64,000 nucleotides of DNA from Winogradskya consettensis (GTDB lineage: Bacteria; Actinomycetota; Actinomycetes; Mycobacteriales; Micromonosporaceae), in NCBI RefSeq assembly GCF_018332715.1, contig NZ_BOQP01000008.1, forward strand, positions 62,001 to 126,000, in the 5' to 3' direction. The position numbers and the translations under genes were made by a program. This document shows, one piece after another, positions 23,355-31,531 of the stretch. Numbering within the stretch: the stretch's first letter is position 1; every line of letters starts with the position of its first letter. A model generated the notes under the pieces. It searched no databases and had not been told where the DNA came from. It worked only from the letters and a program-made list of their open reading frames with translations.

Positions 23355-24894
23355 CGGGCTTTTCCAGGAGGGAGAGGATGGTGCCTTCGCCGTCGGCGGC
23401 GAGGTGGAGGGTGCCGTCGGGGGCGACCGCGAGGCCGGCGAATCGCTGGGGTACGCCCGGCATGCCGTTGGTGAACAGGTCAGTGCAGGGGAGCGGCGTT
23501 CCGACCGCAAGTTCCGTGATGTCAGTACGCGCAGAGCCCGTCACCAGGTCGAGCACGCGCAACGATCGCGTGCCCGCCTCCACGACGAACAGCTCGTCAC
23601 CCCGGACGGCGATGCCCTGTGGGTCGATCAGGTCCGCAAGAACCACGGCAGAGTCGCGATAGACCACCCCGTGGCCGGAATCGCTGATGTACAGGCGCCC
23701 CGAGGCGTCCAGGGCCACGTCGACGGGATGGCCGAGATCGGTCACCAGCGGCGTCACGGTGTCGTCCGGGGAGATCGCCACCACGCGTCCCGCCCCGGCT
23801 TCGGCGACGAGAATTGCGCCGTCCGCGCGTACACACAGGCCCAGGGGTTGATCGAGGCCCGAGGCCCGCGTGCGCACCTGGCGTGACCCGCGGTCGTACG
23901 TCTTGACCTGGCCGTATTGGGACGTCAGGTGGAGCAGGTCGCCGTCGGCGACGATGCCGTGGACGAAGTGCAGGAGCTCGTCGGCGGGGTCGGGCGGGCT
24001 GGCGATGCGGTAGTGGTCCCCGGCGTGGACCCTGCCGTGCAGGTCGACGGTGATGCCGTAGGGGCCGCTCAGGCCGCGCGGCACGATCTCGCGGGTGCGG
24101 CCGTCGGGGTGCAGTTCCAGCACGCCGCCGGTGGAGAAACTGGAGACGAACATCCGGTTCTCCGCGTCGAAGGCCGCGTTGTCCAGTCCGGCCACGTTGC
24201 TGACTTTTTCGGTACGCCCACCGCTGCCGAACAGATCGACGCAGGTCACGACCCCGTTCACGCCCCGCGACAGCACCTGCAGCACACCCCCGCGGTCGAA
24301 GCGGACGGCCACCGGATCGCTCACCCCGGCCTCGACGAGTTCCGGGTCGCCGCCGTCGGGAGAGATCCGGAAGATCTGCCCGGTGACCATGTGCGGGTAG
24401 TACAGATTGCCGTCCGGGCCGCGCTGCATGGCGTTGCCCAGCGCGAGCCCCTCGGTGAGCACCACGGGCTCGCCGCCGCCGGGGAAGAGCTCCAGCAGCC
24501 GCCCGTTCATCCGCATCTCGTTGACGAACAGGCGGTCGCCGACGCAGGTGATGCCGTTCGGTACGCGTACCGAATCGGACACCAGGTCGTAGTCGCCCGC
24601 GGGAGTGCGCCGCCAGACCCGGCCCGGCACCAGGTCGGCGATGTACATGGCACCGTCCGGGCCGAACGCGAGATCGTCCGGGGCCTCGACCGGGCTGTCC
24701 GGGCCGGTGATGTCCTCGAGGTCCCCGGTGGTGAGGTCGAGGGCGCTGATCCGCCCGGCGAGGAACTGCGCGATGTAGAGCCGCCCGTCCGGGCCGAACG
24801 CGACGCCGTTGGAGCCCCACAACCGGTTCGGCGCCATCATCCTGCGGATCTCCCACCGGCTGCTCACCGGCTCGGACGTCCCGCAGCGGCTCAC
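23341..24894 (-). CDS. SMP-30/gluconolactonase-like beta-propeller hydrolase
   Basis: 517 aa from GTG 24894, which overlaps the BVMO stop (GTGA). The chain is two propeller-like halves built from repeats such as GVAFGPDGRLYIAQFLAG, DLAFGPDGAMYIADLVPG, ALDASGRLYISDSGHG and GLAVAPDGTLHLAADGEG, typical of SMP-30/gluconolactonase/LRE proteins (usual domain about 300 aa, so this may be a double-length fusion). The family hydrolyses lactones in a metal-dependent way. Placed between a Baeyer-Villiger monooxygenase and an exporter, it most plausibly opens the lactone produced by the BVMO. That reaction is an inference from order. Confidence 0.82.
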   Translation of the reverse strand: MSRCGTSEPVSSRWEIRRMMAPNRLWGSNGVAFGPDGRLYIAQFLAGRISALDLTTGDLEDITGPDSPVEAPDDLAFGPDGAMYIADLVPGRVWRRTPAGDYDLVSDSVRVPNGITCVGDRLFVNEMRMNGRLLELFPGGGEPVVLTEGLALGNAMQRGPDGNLYYPHMVTGQIFRISPDGGDPELVEAGVSDPVAVRFDRGGVLQVLSRGVNGVVTCVDLFGSGGRTEKVSNVAGLDNAAFDAENRMFVSSFSTGGVLELHPDGRTREIVPRGLSGPYGITVDLHGRVHAGDHYRIASPPDPADELLHFVHGIVADGDLLHLTSQYGQVKTYDRGSRQVRTRASGLDQPLGLCVRADGAILVAEAGAGRVVAISPDDTVTPLVTDLGHPVDVALDASGRLYISDSGHGVVYRDSAVVLADLIDPQGIAVRGDELFVVEAGTRSLRVLDLVTGSARTDITELAVGTPLPCTDLFTNGMPGVPQRFAGLAVAPDGTLHLAADGEGTILSLLEKPDEHP

Positions 24895-26657
24895 TTGCCG
24901 ACCAGGACGTCGTCCAGCCCGCCGCCGGCACGCCATTCCCGCAGCAGGGCGTGGAAGGCGACGGGACCCGGACCGTACGCGTTGTTGACCGTCCTCGGTT
25001 TGCCCTCGTTGTTGTAGTAGCCGGGGGTGCACTCGGAAAGGAACTCGTAGTTGTCCGGTGCGTTCGCGCGGATCGTGGCGACCCACGCGCTCTCGGCCTC
25101 GGCGCTCGGCTCGATGCGGGCGGCCCCCGACTCGCGGGCCGCGGCGACGACCGCGCCGATGTGGGTGGCCTGCTCCTGCAGCACGTGCACGAAGTTCACC
25201 GACGCGGCGTTCTGCAACGAGCCGAGGTGGAACAGGTTGGGGAATCCGTTGCTGTAGAAGCCGTGCAGCGTACGCGGCCCCTGCGCCCACGAGTGCAGCA
25301 ACTGCGTCCCGCCGCGGCCGTGCACGGGCAGGCTCCCCGAGAGGATCCCGGACATGCCGACCGCGAAGCCGGTCGCGAAGACCACGCAGTCGACCTCGTA
25401 CTCCCGGTCGCCGACGACGATCGAGGTCTGCGTCATCCGCTCGATGCCGCCGTGGTCCGCGGTGTCGACCAGCGTGACGTTGCCCCGGTTGAACGCCTGC
25501 AGATACAGGTCGCTGAACGTGGGCCGCTTGCACATGTAGCGGTACCAGGGTTTGAGCAGCTCCGCGGTGGCCGGGTCGTCGATCACCTCATCGACGCGGG
25601 CCCGGATCTCGCTCATCTTCACGAAGTCGGCGTACTCGCTGGTGTCCTCGCCCGCGGGGACGGTGCCGGGCAGCATCTTGCGTTGCAGCAGCGCGGTGCC
25701 GGTCCAGCCGTCGCCGACCAGGTCCTCCTCGGCGTCGCCGCCGGTGACGACGGACAGGAAGTTCTCCATCCGGGCCTGCTGCCAGCCCGGTTGCAGGGAC
25801 TTCGCCCATTCCGGGTCGGTCGGGCGGTTGGCCCGTACGTCGACCGAGGACGGCGTGCGCTGGAAGACGTACAACCGCTGGGAATCGCGGGCCAGGTGCG
25901 GGATGACCTGGATGCCGGTCGCGCCGGTCCCGACAACGGCGACCCGCTTGTCCGCGAGCTTCGTCAGGCCGCCGTACTGGTCGCCGCCGGTGTAGTCGTA
26001 GTCCCAGCGGCTCGTGTGGAACGTGTGGCCCCGGAAGTTCTCGATGCCGGGGATGCCGGGCAGTTTCGGCTGGGTGAGGGTGCCGCTGGAGACGACGACG
26101 TAGCGGGCGCGGGTCTCGTCGCCGCGGTCGGTGCGCACGATCCACTCGGCGCTGTCGTCGTCCCAGCGCAGCTCGGTGACGCGGGTGTGGAACAGGGCGT
26201 CGTCGTAGAGACCGAACCGTTGCGCGATCGCGACGGCGTGCTGCCGGATCTCCTCGCCGGGGGCGTACCGCATGGTCGGGACCGTGCCGACCTCCTCCAG
26301 CAGGGGCATGTACACGTACGACTCGATGTCGCAGTGGATGCCGGGATAGCGGTTCCAGTACCAGGTGCCGCCGAAGTCACCGGCCTCCTCGACCATCCGG
26401 ATGCTCCCGACGCCGGCCTGGCGCAGCCGTGCCCCGGTCAGCAGACCGCCGAACCCGCCACCGATCACCAGGGCCTCGACCCGGTCGGTCAGCGGTTCAC
26501 GCTCAGTCCTCGGCGTGTACGGGTCGGTCGCGTAGTAGCCGAACTCACCGGTCGTGCGCTGGTACTGGGCGTTGCCGTCGGGGCGGATGCGGCGCTCACG
26601 CTCGGCTCGGTACCTGGCGCGGAGGGCAACGAGGTCGGGGGAGTCGGATGTGGACAT
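24891..26657 (-). CDS. Baeyer-Villiger monooxygenase (FAD/NADPH, type I)
   Basis: 588-aa flavoenzyme that inserts oxygen next to a ketone, giving an ester or lactone. FAD Rossmann GGGFGG is at 66-71. The BVMO fingerprint FxGxxxHxxxWD is exact at 208-219 (FRGHTFHTSRWD). The NADPH Rossmann VVGTGATG is at 241-248. The long N-terminus (residues 1-55) is typical of cyclohexanone/steroid-type BVMOs. First gene of the operon with the SMP-30 and MFS genes. A promoter-like element lies so close that the transcript may be leaderless. Divergent SDR and P450 genes suggest a joint route. Confidence 0.96.
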   Translation of the reverse strand: MSTSDSPDLVALRARYRAERERRIRPDGNAQYQRTTGEFGYYATDPYTPRTEREPLTDRVEALVIGGGFGGLLTGARLRQAGVGSIRMVEEAGDFGGTWYWNRYPGIHCDIESYVYMPLLEEVGTVPTMRYAPGEEIRQHAVAIAQRFGLYDDALFHTRVTELRWDDDSAEWIVRTDRGDETRARYVVVSSGTLTQPKLPGIPGIENFRGHTFHTSRWDYDYTGGDQYGGLTKLADKRVAVVGTGATGIQVIPHLARDSQRLYVFQRTPSSVDVRANRPTDPEWAKSLQPGWQQARMENFLSVVTGGDAEEDLVGDGWTGTALLQRKMLPGTVPAGEDTSEYADFVKMSEIRARVDEVIDDPATAELLKPWYRYMCKRPTFSDLYLQAFNRGNVTLVDTADHGGIERMTQTSIVVGDREYEVDCVVFATGFAVGMSGILSGSLPVHGRGGTQLLHSWAQGPRTLHGFYSNGFPNLFHLGSLQNAASVNFVHVLQEQATHIGAVVAAARESGAARIEPSAEAESAWVATIRANAPDNYEFLSECTPGYYNNEGKPRTVNNAYGPGPVAFHALLREWRAGGGLDDVLVGK

Positions 26658-26663
26658 AGGGGA

Positions 26664-26694
26664 TAGCTAATCGACCTTGGGGCGTACCCGTCAA
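26664..26694 (-). promoter_or_regulatory. Candidate promoter of the BVMO operon (possibly leaderless)
   Basis: On the minus strand TTGACG (26689-26694) and TAGCTA (26664-26669) are 19 bp apart. The start point expected about 7 nt past the -10 coincides with the A of the BVMO ATG (26657), and no ribosome-binding site precedes that ATG. Leaderless mRNA is common in actinobacteria. Confidence 0.45.
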
Positions 26695-26756
26695 GCAATT
26701 GACTTAAATCGCATGACGTCAGGTTCTCGTCAGGATCGTGTGATTCGCTGCCCTTT

Positions 26757-27473
26757 GTGGACTCACTGCGCTTCGCGGGTAGAACCGTCATCGTGACCGG
26801 GGCCGGCTCGGGGATCGGCCATGCGACCGCCACCCGGATCGTGGCCGGGGGTGGCAAGGTCGTGGCCGTCGACATCAACGCCACGAGCTGGGACAACGGT
26901 GTCGTCGGCGACCTCACCGATCCCGCGCTGATCGGGCGGATCGTCGAGGCGGCCGGCGGGCCGGTGCACGGGCTGGCGAACGTCGCCGGGATCATGGACG
27001 GGTTCCTGCCGCCCGACGAGGTCGACGACGCCACCTGGGACCGGGTCCTCGCCGTGAACCTCACCGCGGTGATGCGGCTGACCCGGGCGGTGCTGCCGGG
27101 AATGATCGAGGCGGGCGGTGGGGCGATCGTCAACGTCGCGTCCGAGGCGGCGCTGCGGCCGTCGGCTGCCGGGGCGGCGTACACCGCCTCCAAGCACGCC
27201 GTGGTCGGCTACACCAGGAGCGTCGCGTTCTTCCACGGCCCGCAGGGGGTGCGCGCCAACGCCGTCGCTCCCGGGCCGACCGTGACCAACATCGAAGGAT
27301 CGATGCGCTCCGCGTACGCAGCACGCCGCGCCGGTCCGGTCATGCAGGCCACGATGCCGCCGCCGACGTCCGCGGACCGGATCGCCGCCGCGATCACCTG
27401 GTTGCTCAGCGACGACTCGGCCAACGTGAACGGGATCGTCCTGCCGAGCGACGGAGGATGGGCCGTTGCTTGA
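26757..27473 (+). CDS. Short-chain dehydrogenase/reductase
   Basis: 238-aa classical SDR. The cofactor motif TGAGSGIG lies near residues 14-21, NVAG near 75, the catalytic Ser in NVASEAALRPS and the YTASK Tyr-Lys pair follow, then PGPT. It interconverts an alcohol and a ketone with NAD(P). Divergent from the BVMO and 33 bp upstream of a P450 on the same strand. It therefore fits the step that oxidises a P450-made alcohol to the ketone used by the BVMO (inference). GTG start; ribosome-binding site weak. Confidence 0.93.
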   Translation: MDSLRFAGRTVIVTGAGSGIGHATATRIVAGGGKVVAVDINATSWDNGVVGDLTDPALIGRIVEAAGGPVHGLANVAGIMDGFLPPDEVDDATWDRVLAVNLTAVMRLTRAVLPGMIEAGGGAIVNVASEAALRPSAAGAAYTASKHAVVGYTRSVAFFHGPQGVRANAVAPGPTVTNIEGSMRSAYAARRAGPVMQATMPPPTSADRIAAAITWLLSDDSANVNGIVLPSDGGWAVA

Positions 27474-27506
27474 CTTTCCGGATATAGCGGGCATTAACTG
27501 ATTTCT

Positions 27507-28697
27507 ATGCATACGTTCCCCATGGCACGTGCAGCGAAATGCCCGTTCGACCCGCCGCCGCAGCTCAAGGACCTGCAGGAAGAGGCCCCGCTGACCCGCG
27601 TCGAGCTCTGGGACGGCTCGACCCCGTGGCTGGTCACCCGTTACGAGGAGCAGCGCACTTTGCTGCGCGACCCCCGCCTCAGCTCCGTGGTCACCCGCCC
27701 CGGCTATCCGTCACCGGCGCCGCTTCGTCCCGGCGCGGACTCGATCGGTTTCATCCTCATGGACGACCCGGAGCACATGCGGCTGCGGCGCATGGTCACC
27801 GCCCCGTTCGCGATGAAACGCGTCGAGGCCATGCGCCCCGCCGTGCAGCGCATCGTCGACTCGCTCATCGACGACCTGCTCGCCGGCCCTAACCCGGTCG
27901 ACCTGGTCGAGGCGTTCGCGCTGCCGGTGCCGTCGCTGGTGATCTGCGAGCTGCTAGGCGTCCCCTACGCCGACCACGACCTGTTCCAGGCACACAGTCG
28001 CAACCTGGTCAGCCGCTCGGTCTCCCCGGAGGACCGCGGTGCGTCCTTCGGCGTGCTCAACGACTACCTCGCCGGGCTGCTGGAGAAGAAGGCTCTTGAA
28101 CCCGCTGAGGACGTCCTGTCCGGCCTCGCCACCCGCGTCACGGCCGGCGAACTGACCCTCCGCGAAGCCGCCGGCATGGGCGTCCTCCTCCTGATCGCCG
28201 GCCACGAGACAACGGCCAACATGATCGCTCTGGGTACGGCCGCCCTGCTCGAGAACCCCGGCCAGCTGGCCCTGCTGCGCTCTTCCTCCACCGACCCGGC
28301 GCTCGTCGAATCCGCCGTCGAGGAGTTGCTGCGCTACCTCAACATCACCCACAACGGCCGCCGCCGCTCGGCCGTCGAGGACATCGAGATCGCCGGCGAG
28401 ACCATCCGCGCCGGCGAGGGCGTCATCATGGCCAACGACATCGGCAACCGCGACCCCGCGATCTTCGAAAACCCCGACGACCTCGACCTGACCCGCACCG
28501 GCAACCGCCACGTCGCCTTCGGCTTCGGCATCCACCAGTGCCTCGGCCAGCCCCTCGCCCGCCTGGAACTCCAGGTCGTCTACAGCACCCTCTACCGCCG
28601 TATCCCCACCCTGCGACTGGCCACCGACCTGGAGAAGATCCCCTTCAAACACGACGGCTCTGTGTACGGGGTCTACGAACTCCCGGTCACCTGGTGA
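27507..28697 (+). CDS. Cytochrome P450 (actinomycete CYP105/107-like)
   Basis: 396-aa soluble class I P450. I-helix oxygen-activation motif AGHETT at 231-236, ExxR as E273-R276 in EELLRY, and the haem loop FGFGIHQCLG at 338-347 with Cys345 as ligand. ATG 27507 is used; ATG 27522 would trim five residues. No ferredoxin or ferredoxin reductase is nearby, so electrons must come from partners elsewhere. As the second gene after the SDR it is a good candidate for the initial hydroxylation in the ring-opening module. The 3' end overlaps the convergent gene by 25 bp. Confidence 0.95.
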   Translation: MHTFPMARAAKCPFDPPPQLKDLQEEAPLTRVELWDGSTPWLVTRYEEQRTLLRDPRLSSVVTRPGYPSPAPLRPGADSIGFILMDDPEHMRLRRMVTAPFAMKRVEAMRPAVQRIVDSLIDDLLAGPNPVDLVEAFALPVPSLVICELLGVPYADHDLFQAHSRNLVSRSVSPEDRGASFGVLNDYLAGLLEKKALEPAEDVLSGLATRVTAGELTLREAAGMGVLLLIAGHETTANMIALGTAALLENPGQLALLRSSSTDPALVESAVEELLRYLNITHNGRRRSAVEDIEIAGETIRAGEGVIMANDIGNRDPAIFENPDDLDLTRTGNRHVAFGFGIHQCLGQPLARLELQVVYSTLYRRIPTLRLATDLEKIPFKHDGSVYGVYELPVTW

Positions 28698-29554
28698 CTT
28701 ATCCCGTACGCCCCGAGCGCCCCGAGAAACTCCGCCGCGTCGAGCACTTCCCCCGGAGCCGCCACCCCCGTCCGCGCCGTAGCCGTCAGCCGTAGCAGCG
28801 TCTCAACGGCGATGACGGCGGTGGTGCCGTACGTGTCCCGCCCCTCGACGACGCCCTGTACTTCGCGGTTGTCGAGGGTGCGGGCGTCGACGACGTACCG
28901 GAAACGCTGGAGTCGCCGATCCTCCTCGCCCGGCCCTTCCGGCAAGCTCTCGATCAGCCCTGCGGCCAGCGGTGTGCCGAACCCCGCCGCGAGCGCCGTA
29001 CTGACAAATCCCTCGACCCGCCCGACCTGGACGTGCCGCGGAATGGTCAGCACCTCGGTCAGCGGGAAACCGGTGTCGCCCTCGGTGCGGGGCCGCCACC
29101 TGATCCCGGCGAGCGACCGCAGGGAACCCCGCGAAGCGCCGCCGCCACCCACGATGTCGTGCGTGACAGCGATATCCGCGAGCGGCCCCCACCGGTCCGC
29201 GATCAGATGGGCGAGCAGATCGGTAGGCACCCCGGCATCGGTGGCTGCCGGCACAGCGGGCCCCATACCGCTCAACGCGTACGTGTCCCTCAGGTAAGCC
29301 TGCTCGCCCGCGGTGTCGACATAGGGGATTCCGGCGTCCAGCGCTGCCCGCAACGGCCCGAGCCCGGAGATCAGGAACGGCCCGGCGCAGTTGACGACCC
29401 CGTCGGAGCCGGTGAACGCCTCTGTCAGGGCCGCGTGATCGGTCGCGGCGGCGTCCGCGCGCCCGAGCGGGACGGCGGCGATGGCACGGCGGGCGAGCTC
29501 GGCCAGGACGAGACGCCCCTGGTAGCCGGCCGCGCCGTAGACGGCAATCTTCAT
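28673..29554 (-). CDS. Saccharopine dehydrogenase-like NAD(P)-binding protein
   Basis: 293 aa. The N-terminal Rossmann is KIAVYGAAGYQGRLVLAEL. GSDGVVNCAGPFLISG and YVDTAGEQAYLRDTY match the saccharopine dehydrogenase/trans-acting enoyl reductase-like superfamily. No lysine-pathway gene is near, so I would not call it a saccharopine dehydrogenase; members often have unknown reductase roles. RBS GGGGA precedes the ATG. Divergent from an AraC regulator, which may control it. Confidence 0.85.
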   Translation of the reverse strand: MKIAVYGAAGYQGRLVLAELARRAIAAVPLGRADAAATDHAALTEAFTGSDGVVNCAGPFLISGLGPLRAALDAGIPYVDTAGEQAYLRDTYALSGMGPAVPAATDAGVPTDLLAHLIADRWGPLADIAVTHDIVGGGGASRGSLRSLAGIRWRPRTEGDTGFPLTEVLTIPRHVQVGRVEGFVSTALAAGFGTPLAAGLIESLPEGPGEEDRRLQRFRYVVDARTLDNREVQGVVEGRDTYGTTAVIAVETLLRLTATARTGVAAPGEVLDAAEFLGALGAYGISHQVTGSS

Positions 29555-29580
29555 TCCCCGACGCTATGGCTGCTCGATGA

Positions 29581-29602
29581 GCTGTTCAATGCGTGAAACA
29601 GC
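29581..29602. promoter_or_regulatory. Inverted repeat between divergent reductase and AraC genes
   Basis: GCTGTT and AACAGC form an inverted repeat separated by 10 bp, centred in the 76-bp divergent region. It is a candidate operator for the AraC-family protein. Confidence 0.3.
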
Positions 29603-29630
29603 CTTCTCCATGTGCGATACGTTCACTGTC

Positions 29631-30458
29631 ATGGACGTTCTGTCCGACGCTGTTGCCACTTTGCGGATCGGCCGTCCGCACTCGTCGATCGTCCGGCTCA
29701 CGTCGGACCGTGCTCTCGGGGCGGTGGCGGGTGCGGGCTTCCACGTCGTACTCGAAGGTTCCTGCCTGGTCACGACGGCCTCAATTCCCCCGGTGCCGCT
29801 CGCAGCCGGCGATGTCGTCTTCCTGCCGCAGGGCAGCGCACACGGCCTTTCCGGCGCCGACGCCGTCCTGCTGTGCGGTGCCTACCTGCTCGACCGTTCC
29901 CGGTCCCACCCGCTGCTCGACGGCCTGCCCCCGGTGATCCACCTGCCGTCCGGCTCCTGCGACGGACTGCGCACCACAGTGGACCTCGTCGGCGCCGAAC
30001 TGCGGGGTTCGCGCCCGGGGGCCGACGCGATGCTGCCCGCTCTGCTCGACGTGCTTCTGCTGCAGATGCTGCGCGCTCACTATTCCGAATCCGACACCGG
30101 CTGGGCAGCGACTCTGCGCGACCCCGCGGTCGCCGCCGTGCTCCGTGCCATCCACGGTGACGTTGCCCGCCCCTGGACGGTGCCGGCCCTGGCCGCTGAG
30201 GCGAGCCTGTCCCGGGCCGCTCTCGGCCGCCGGTTCACGGCCCTGGTCGGCCGTCCGCCCCTGTCCTACCTCACCTGGTGGCGGATGACCGTGGCGGCCG
30301 GTCTGCTCACCGCCTCGGCCGCACCCCTGGCCACGATCGCCCGGCAGGTGGGTTACACCTCGGAGTTCGCCTTCGCGGCAGCGTTCAAACGCTCGCACGG
30401 CCGGCCCCCGGGGGTCTTCCGGCGTGAGTCAGCGCCGCCTGGTGTTCTGAGTCCTTGA
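29631..30458 (+). CDS. AraC-family transcriptional regulator with cupin sensor
   Basis: 275 aa from ATG 29631; the upstream in-frame stretch lacks family similarity. Residues 1-150 are a cupin-type ligand-binding domain (AraC_binding/cupin_6-like: LEGSCLVTT, LAAGDVVFLPQGSAHGLSG). The C-terminal 100 residues form the double HTH: WTVPALAAEASLSRAALGRR and LATIARQVGYTSEFAFAAAF, then RSHGRPPGVFRR. Proteins of this build often respond to small aromatic or ketone ligands and activate an adjacent reductase gene. Divergent from the saccharopine dehydrogenase-like gene, its likely target. Confidence 0.92.
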   Translation: MDVLSDAVATLRIGRPHSSIVRLTSDRALGAVAGAGFHVVLEGSCLVTTASIPPVPLAAGDVVFLPQGSAHGLSGADAVLLCGAYLLDRSRSHPLLDGLPPVIHLPSGSCDGLRTTVDLVGAELRGSRPGADAMLPALLDVLLLQMLRAHYSESDTGWAATLRDPAVAAVLRAIHGDVARPWTVPALAAEASLSRAALGRRFTALVGRPPLSYLTWWRMTVAAGLLTASAAPLATIARQVGYTSEFAFAAAFKRSHGRPPGVFRRESAPPGVLSP

Positions 30459-30947
30459 TTCGTTTGCAGTAGGTGGCGAGGGTGTCAGGTCCAGTTGCGG
30501 GGCACGACGGTGCGCCGAAACCCACGATGCCGCAACATCCTGCGGCTTCAGGTGTCAAGCATGGACCAATCGCGTCTGGCCGGAAGGCATACGTTTCGCT
30601 GTCGGACACGATTACTCGGACTTGACGAACCGCGCCGCACAAAGTTGTCGTATATCGGTGCTTCGCGCAACATCTAGCCTCGTGACCTTGCGGCCGTTGG
30701 TGTCCCGTGGCGGAGAGTCGCGTCCGGACCGGCCGGAATGACGAGCCAGGGCCCTACGTCCGGACCAAACCGCCGACGAGATTCTTGCCACCTGACTGCG
30801 AACGAATCAAGGGCTCAAGACAGCAGGCCGACCGTGATCAGGCCGCTGTTTAGGTTGTGCGCAATTAAGTTGTGCACAACTTAATTGCGCACAACCTAAT
30901 CGCACGCAACCTAAAGGTGTTAGGCGAATGTGTGTTAGCTTTAGGGA
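30459..30947. other. Intergenic region with regulatory palindromes
   Basis: No convincing gene is present in these 489 bp. A short hairpin (GCCGCA-N6-TGCGGC) occurs at 30527-30544. The right end holds a 50-bp perfect palindrome plus extra half-sites such as GCAACCTAA, GTGTTAGG and GTTAGCTTTAGG leading to the TetR start. Confidence 0.6.
30850..30899. promoter_or_regulatory. 50-bp perfect palindrome upstream of TetR gene
   Basis: Arms of 25 bp, TTAGGTTGTGCGCAATTAAG + TTGTG on the left and its exact complement on the right, meet at GTG|CAC with no spacer. It is AT-richer than its surroundings. TTAGG and GTTGTGC elements recur inside and just downstream. It lies 48 bp before the TetR start and probably contains several nested TetR-dimer sites. 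Confidence 0.8.
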
Positions 30948-31526
30948 GTGCAGAGGGCGGGGTTGACGAGGGAGCGGCTGGTGCTGGCCGGGGCCGAGTT
31001 GGCGGATGAGATCGGGTTCGCGGCGGTGACGGTGTCCGAGCTGGCGCGGCGGGCCGGGGTGAAGGTGCCCAGCCTTTATTCGCATGTGCGCAACTCGCAG
31101 GATCTCAGGACCGGGGTCGCGCTGCTGGCGCTGGAGGACCTGGCCGATCGCGGTTCCGCGGCGCTGGCCGGGCGGGCCGGTAAGGACGCTCTCGCCGCGC
31201 TGGCGAACGTCTACCGTGACTATGCGCGTGAGCATCCCGGGCGGTATGCGGCTGCCCAGATGCCCCTCGACACGGAAACGGCCCTCGGCAGTGCCGGCCC
31301 CCGGCATTCGCAGATGACGCGGGCGATCCTGCGGGGCTATGACCTCGCCGAACCCGATCAGACCCATGCCGTGCGCCTGCTGGGCAGCGTTTTCCACGGC
31401 TACGTCAGCCTCGAGCTGACCGGCGGGTTCAGTCACAGCGCCCCGGACTCCGCGGAGTCGTGGGTGCGGATCCTGGACGCGCTCGACGCGATGCTGCGGG
31501 CCTGGCCCCCTACCCCGGAAAGGTGA
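30948..31526 (+). CDS. TetR/AcrR-family regulator (WHG-domain type)
   Basis: 192 aa from GTG 30948. N-terminal HTH: AGAELADEIGFAAVTVSELA, recognition helix RRAGVKVPSLYSHVRNSQDL. The C-terminal domain (YRDYAREHPGRYAAAQMPLD, LLGSVFHGYVSLELTGGF) is the WHG/TetR_C_33 type. It follows the long palindrome and overlaps or abuts the SGNH hydrolase gene (the TGA is 6 bp before its ATG), so it likely autoregulates and controls the hydrolase in one transcript. Confidence 0.92.
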   Translation: MQRAGLTRERLVLAGAELADEIGFAAVTVSELARRAGVKVPSLYSHVRNSQDLRTGVALLALEDLADRGSAALAGRAGKDALAALANVYRDYAREHPGRYAAAQMPLDTETALGSAGPRHSQMTRAILRGYDLAEPDQTHAVRLLGSVFHGYVSLELTGGFSHSAPDSAESWVRILDALDAMLRAWPPTPER

Positions 31527-31531
31527 GCACC

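Noticed and set aside
30385..30642. 85-aa minus-strand frame at the end of the AraC gene
   Set aside because: Overlaps the 3' end of a firm gene, no ribosome-binding site, no recognisable domain.
30850..30899. 50-bp palindrome as a transcription terminator
   Set aside because: It is perfectly symmetric without a loop, AT-rich, lacks a T-tract, and sits upstream of a regulator gene, so an operator is more likely.
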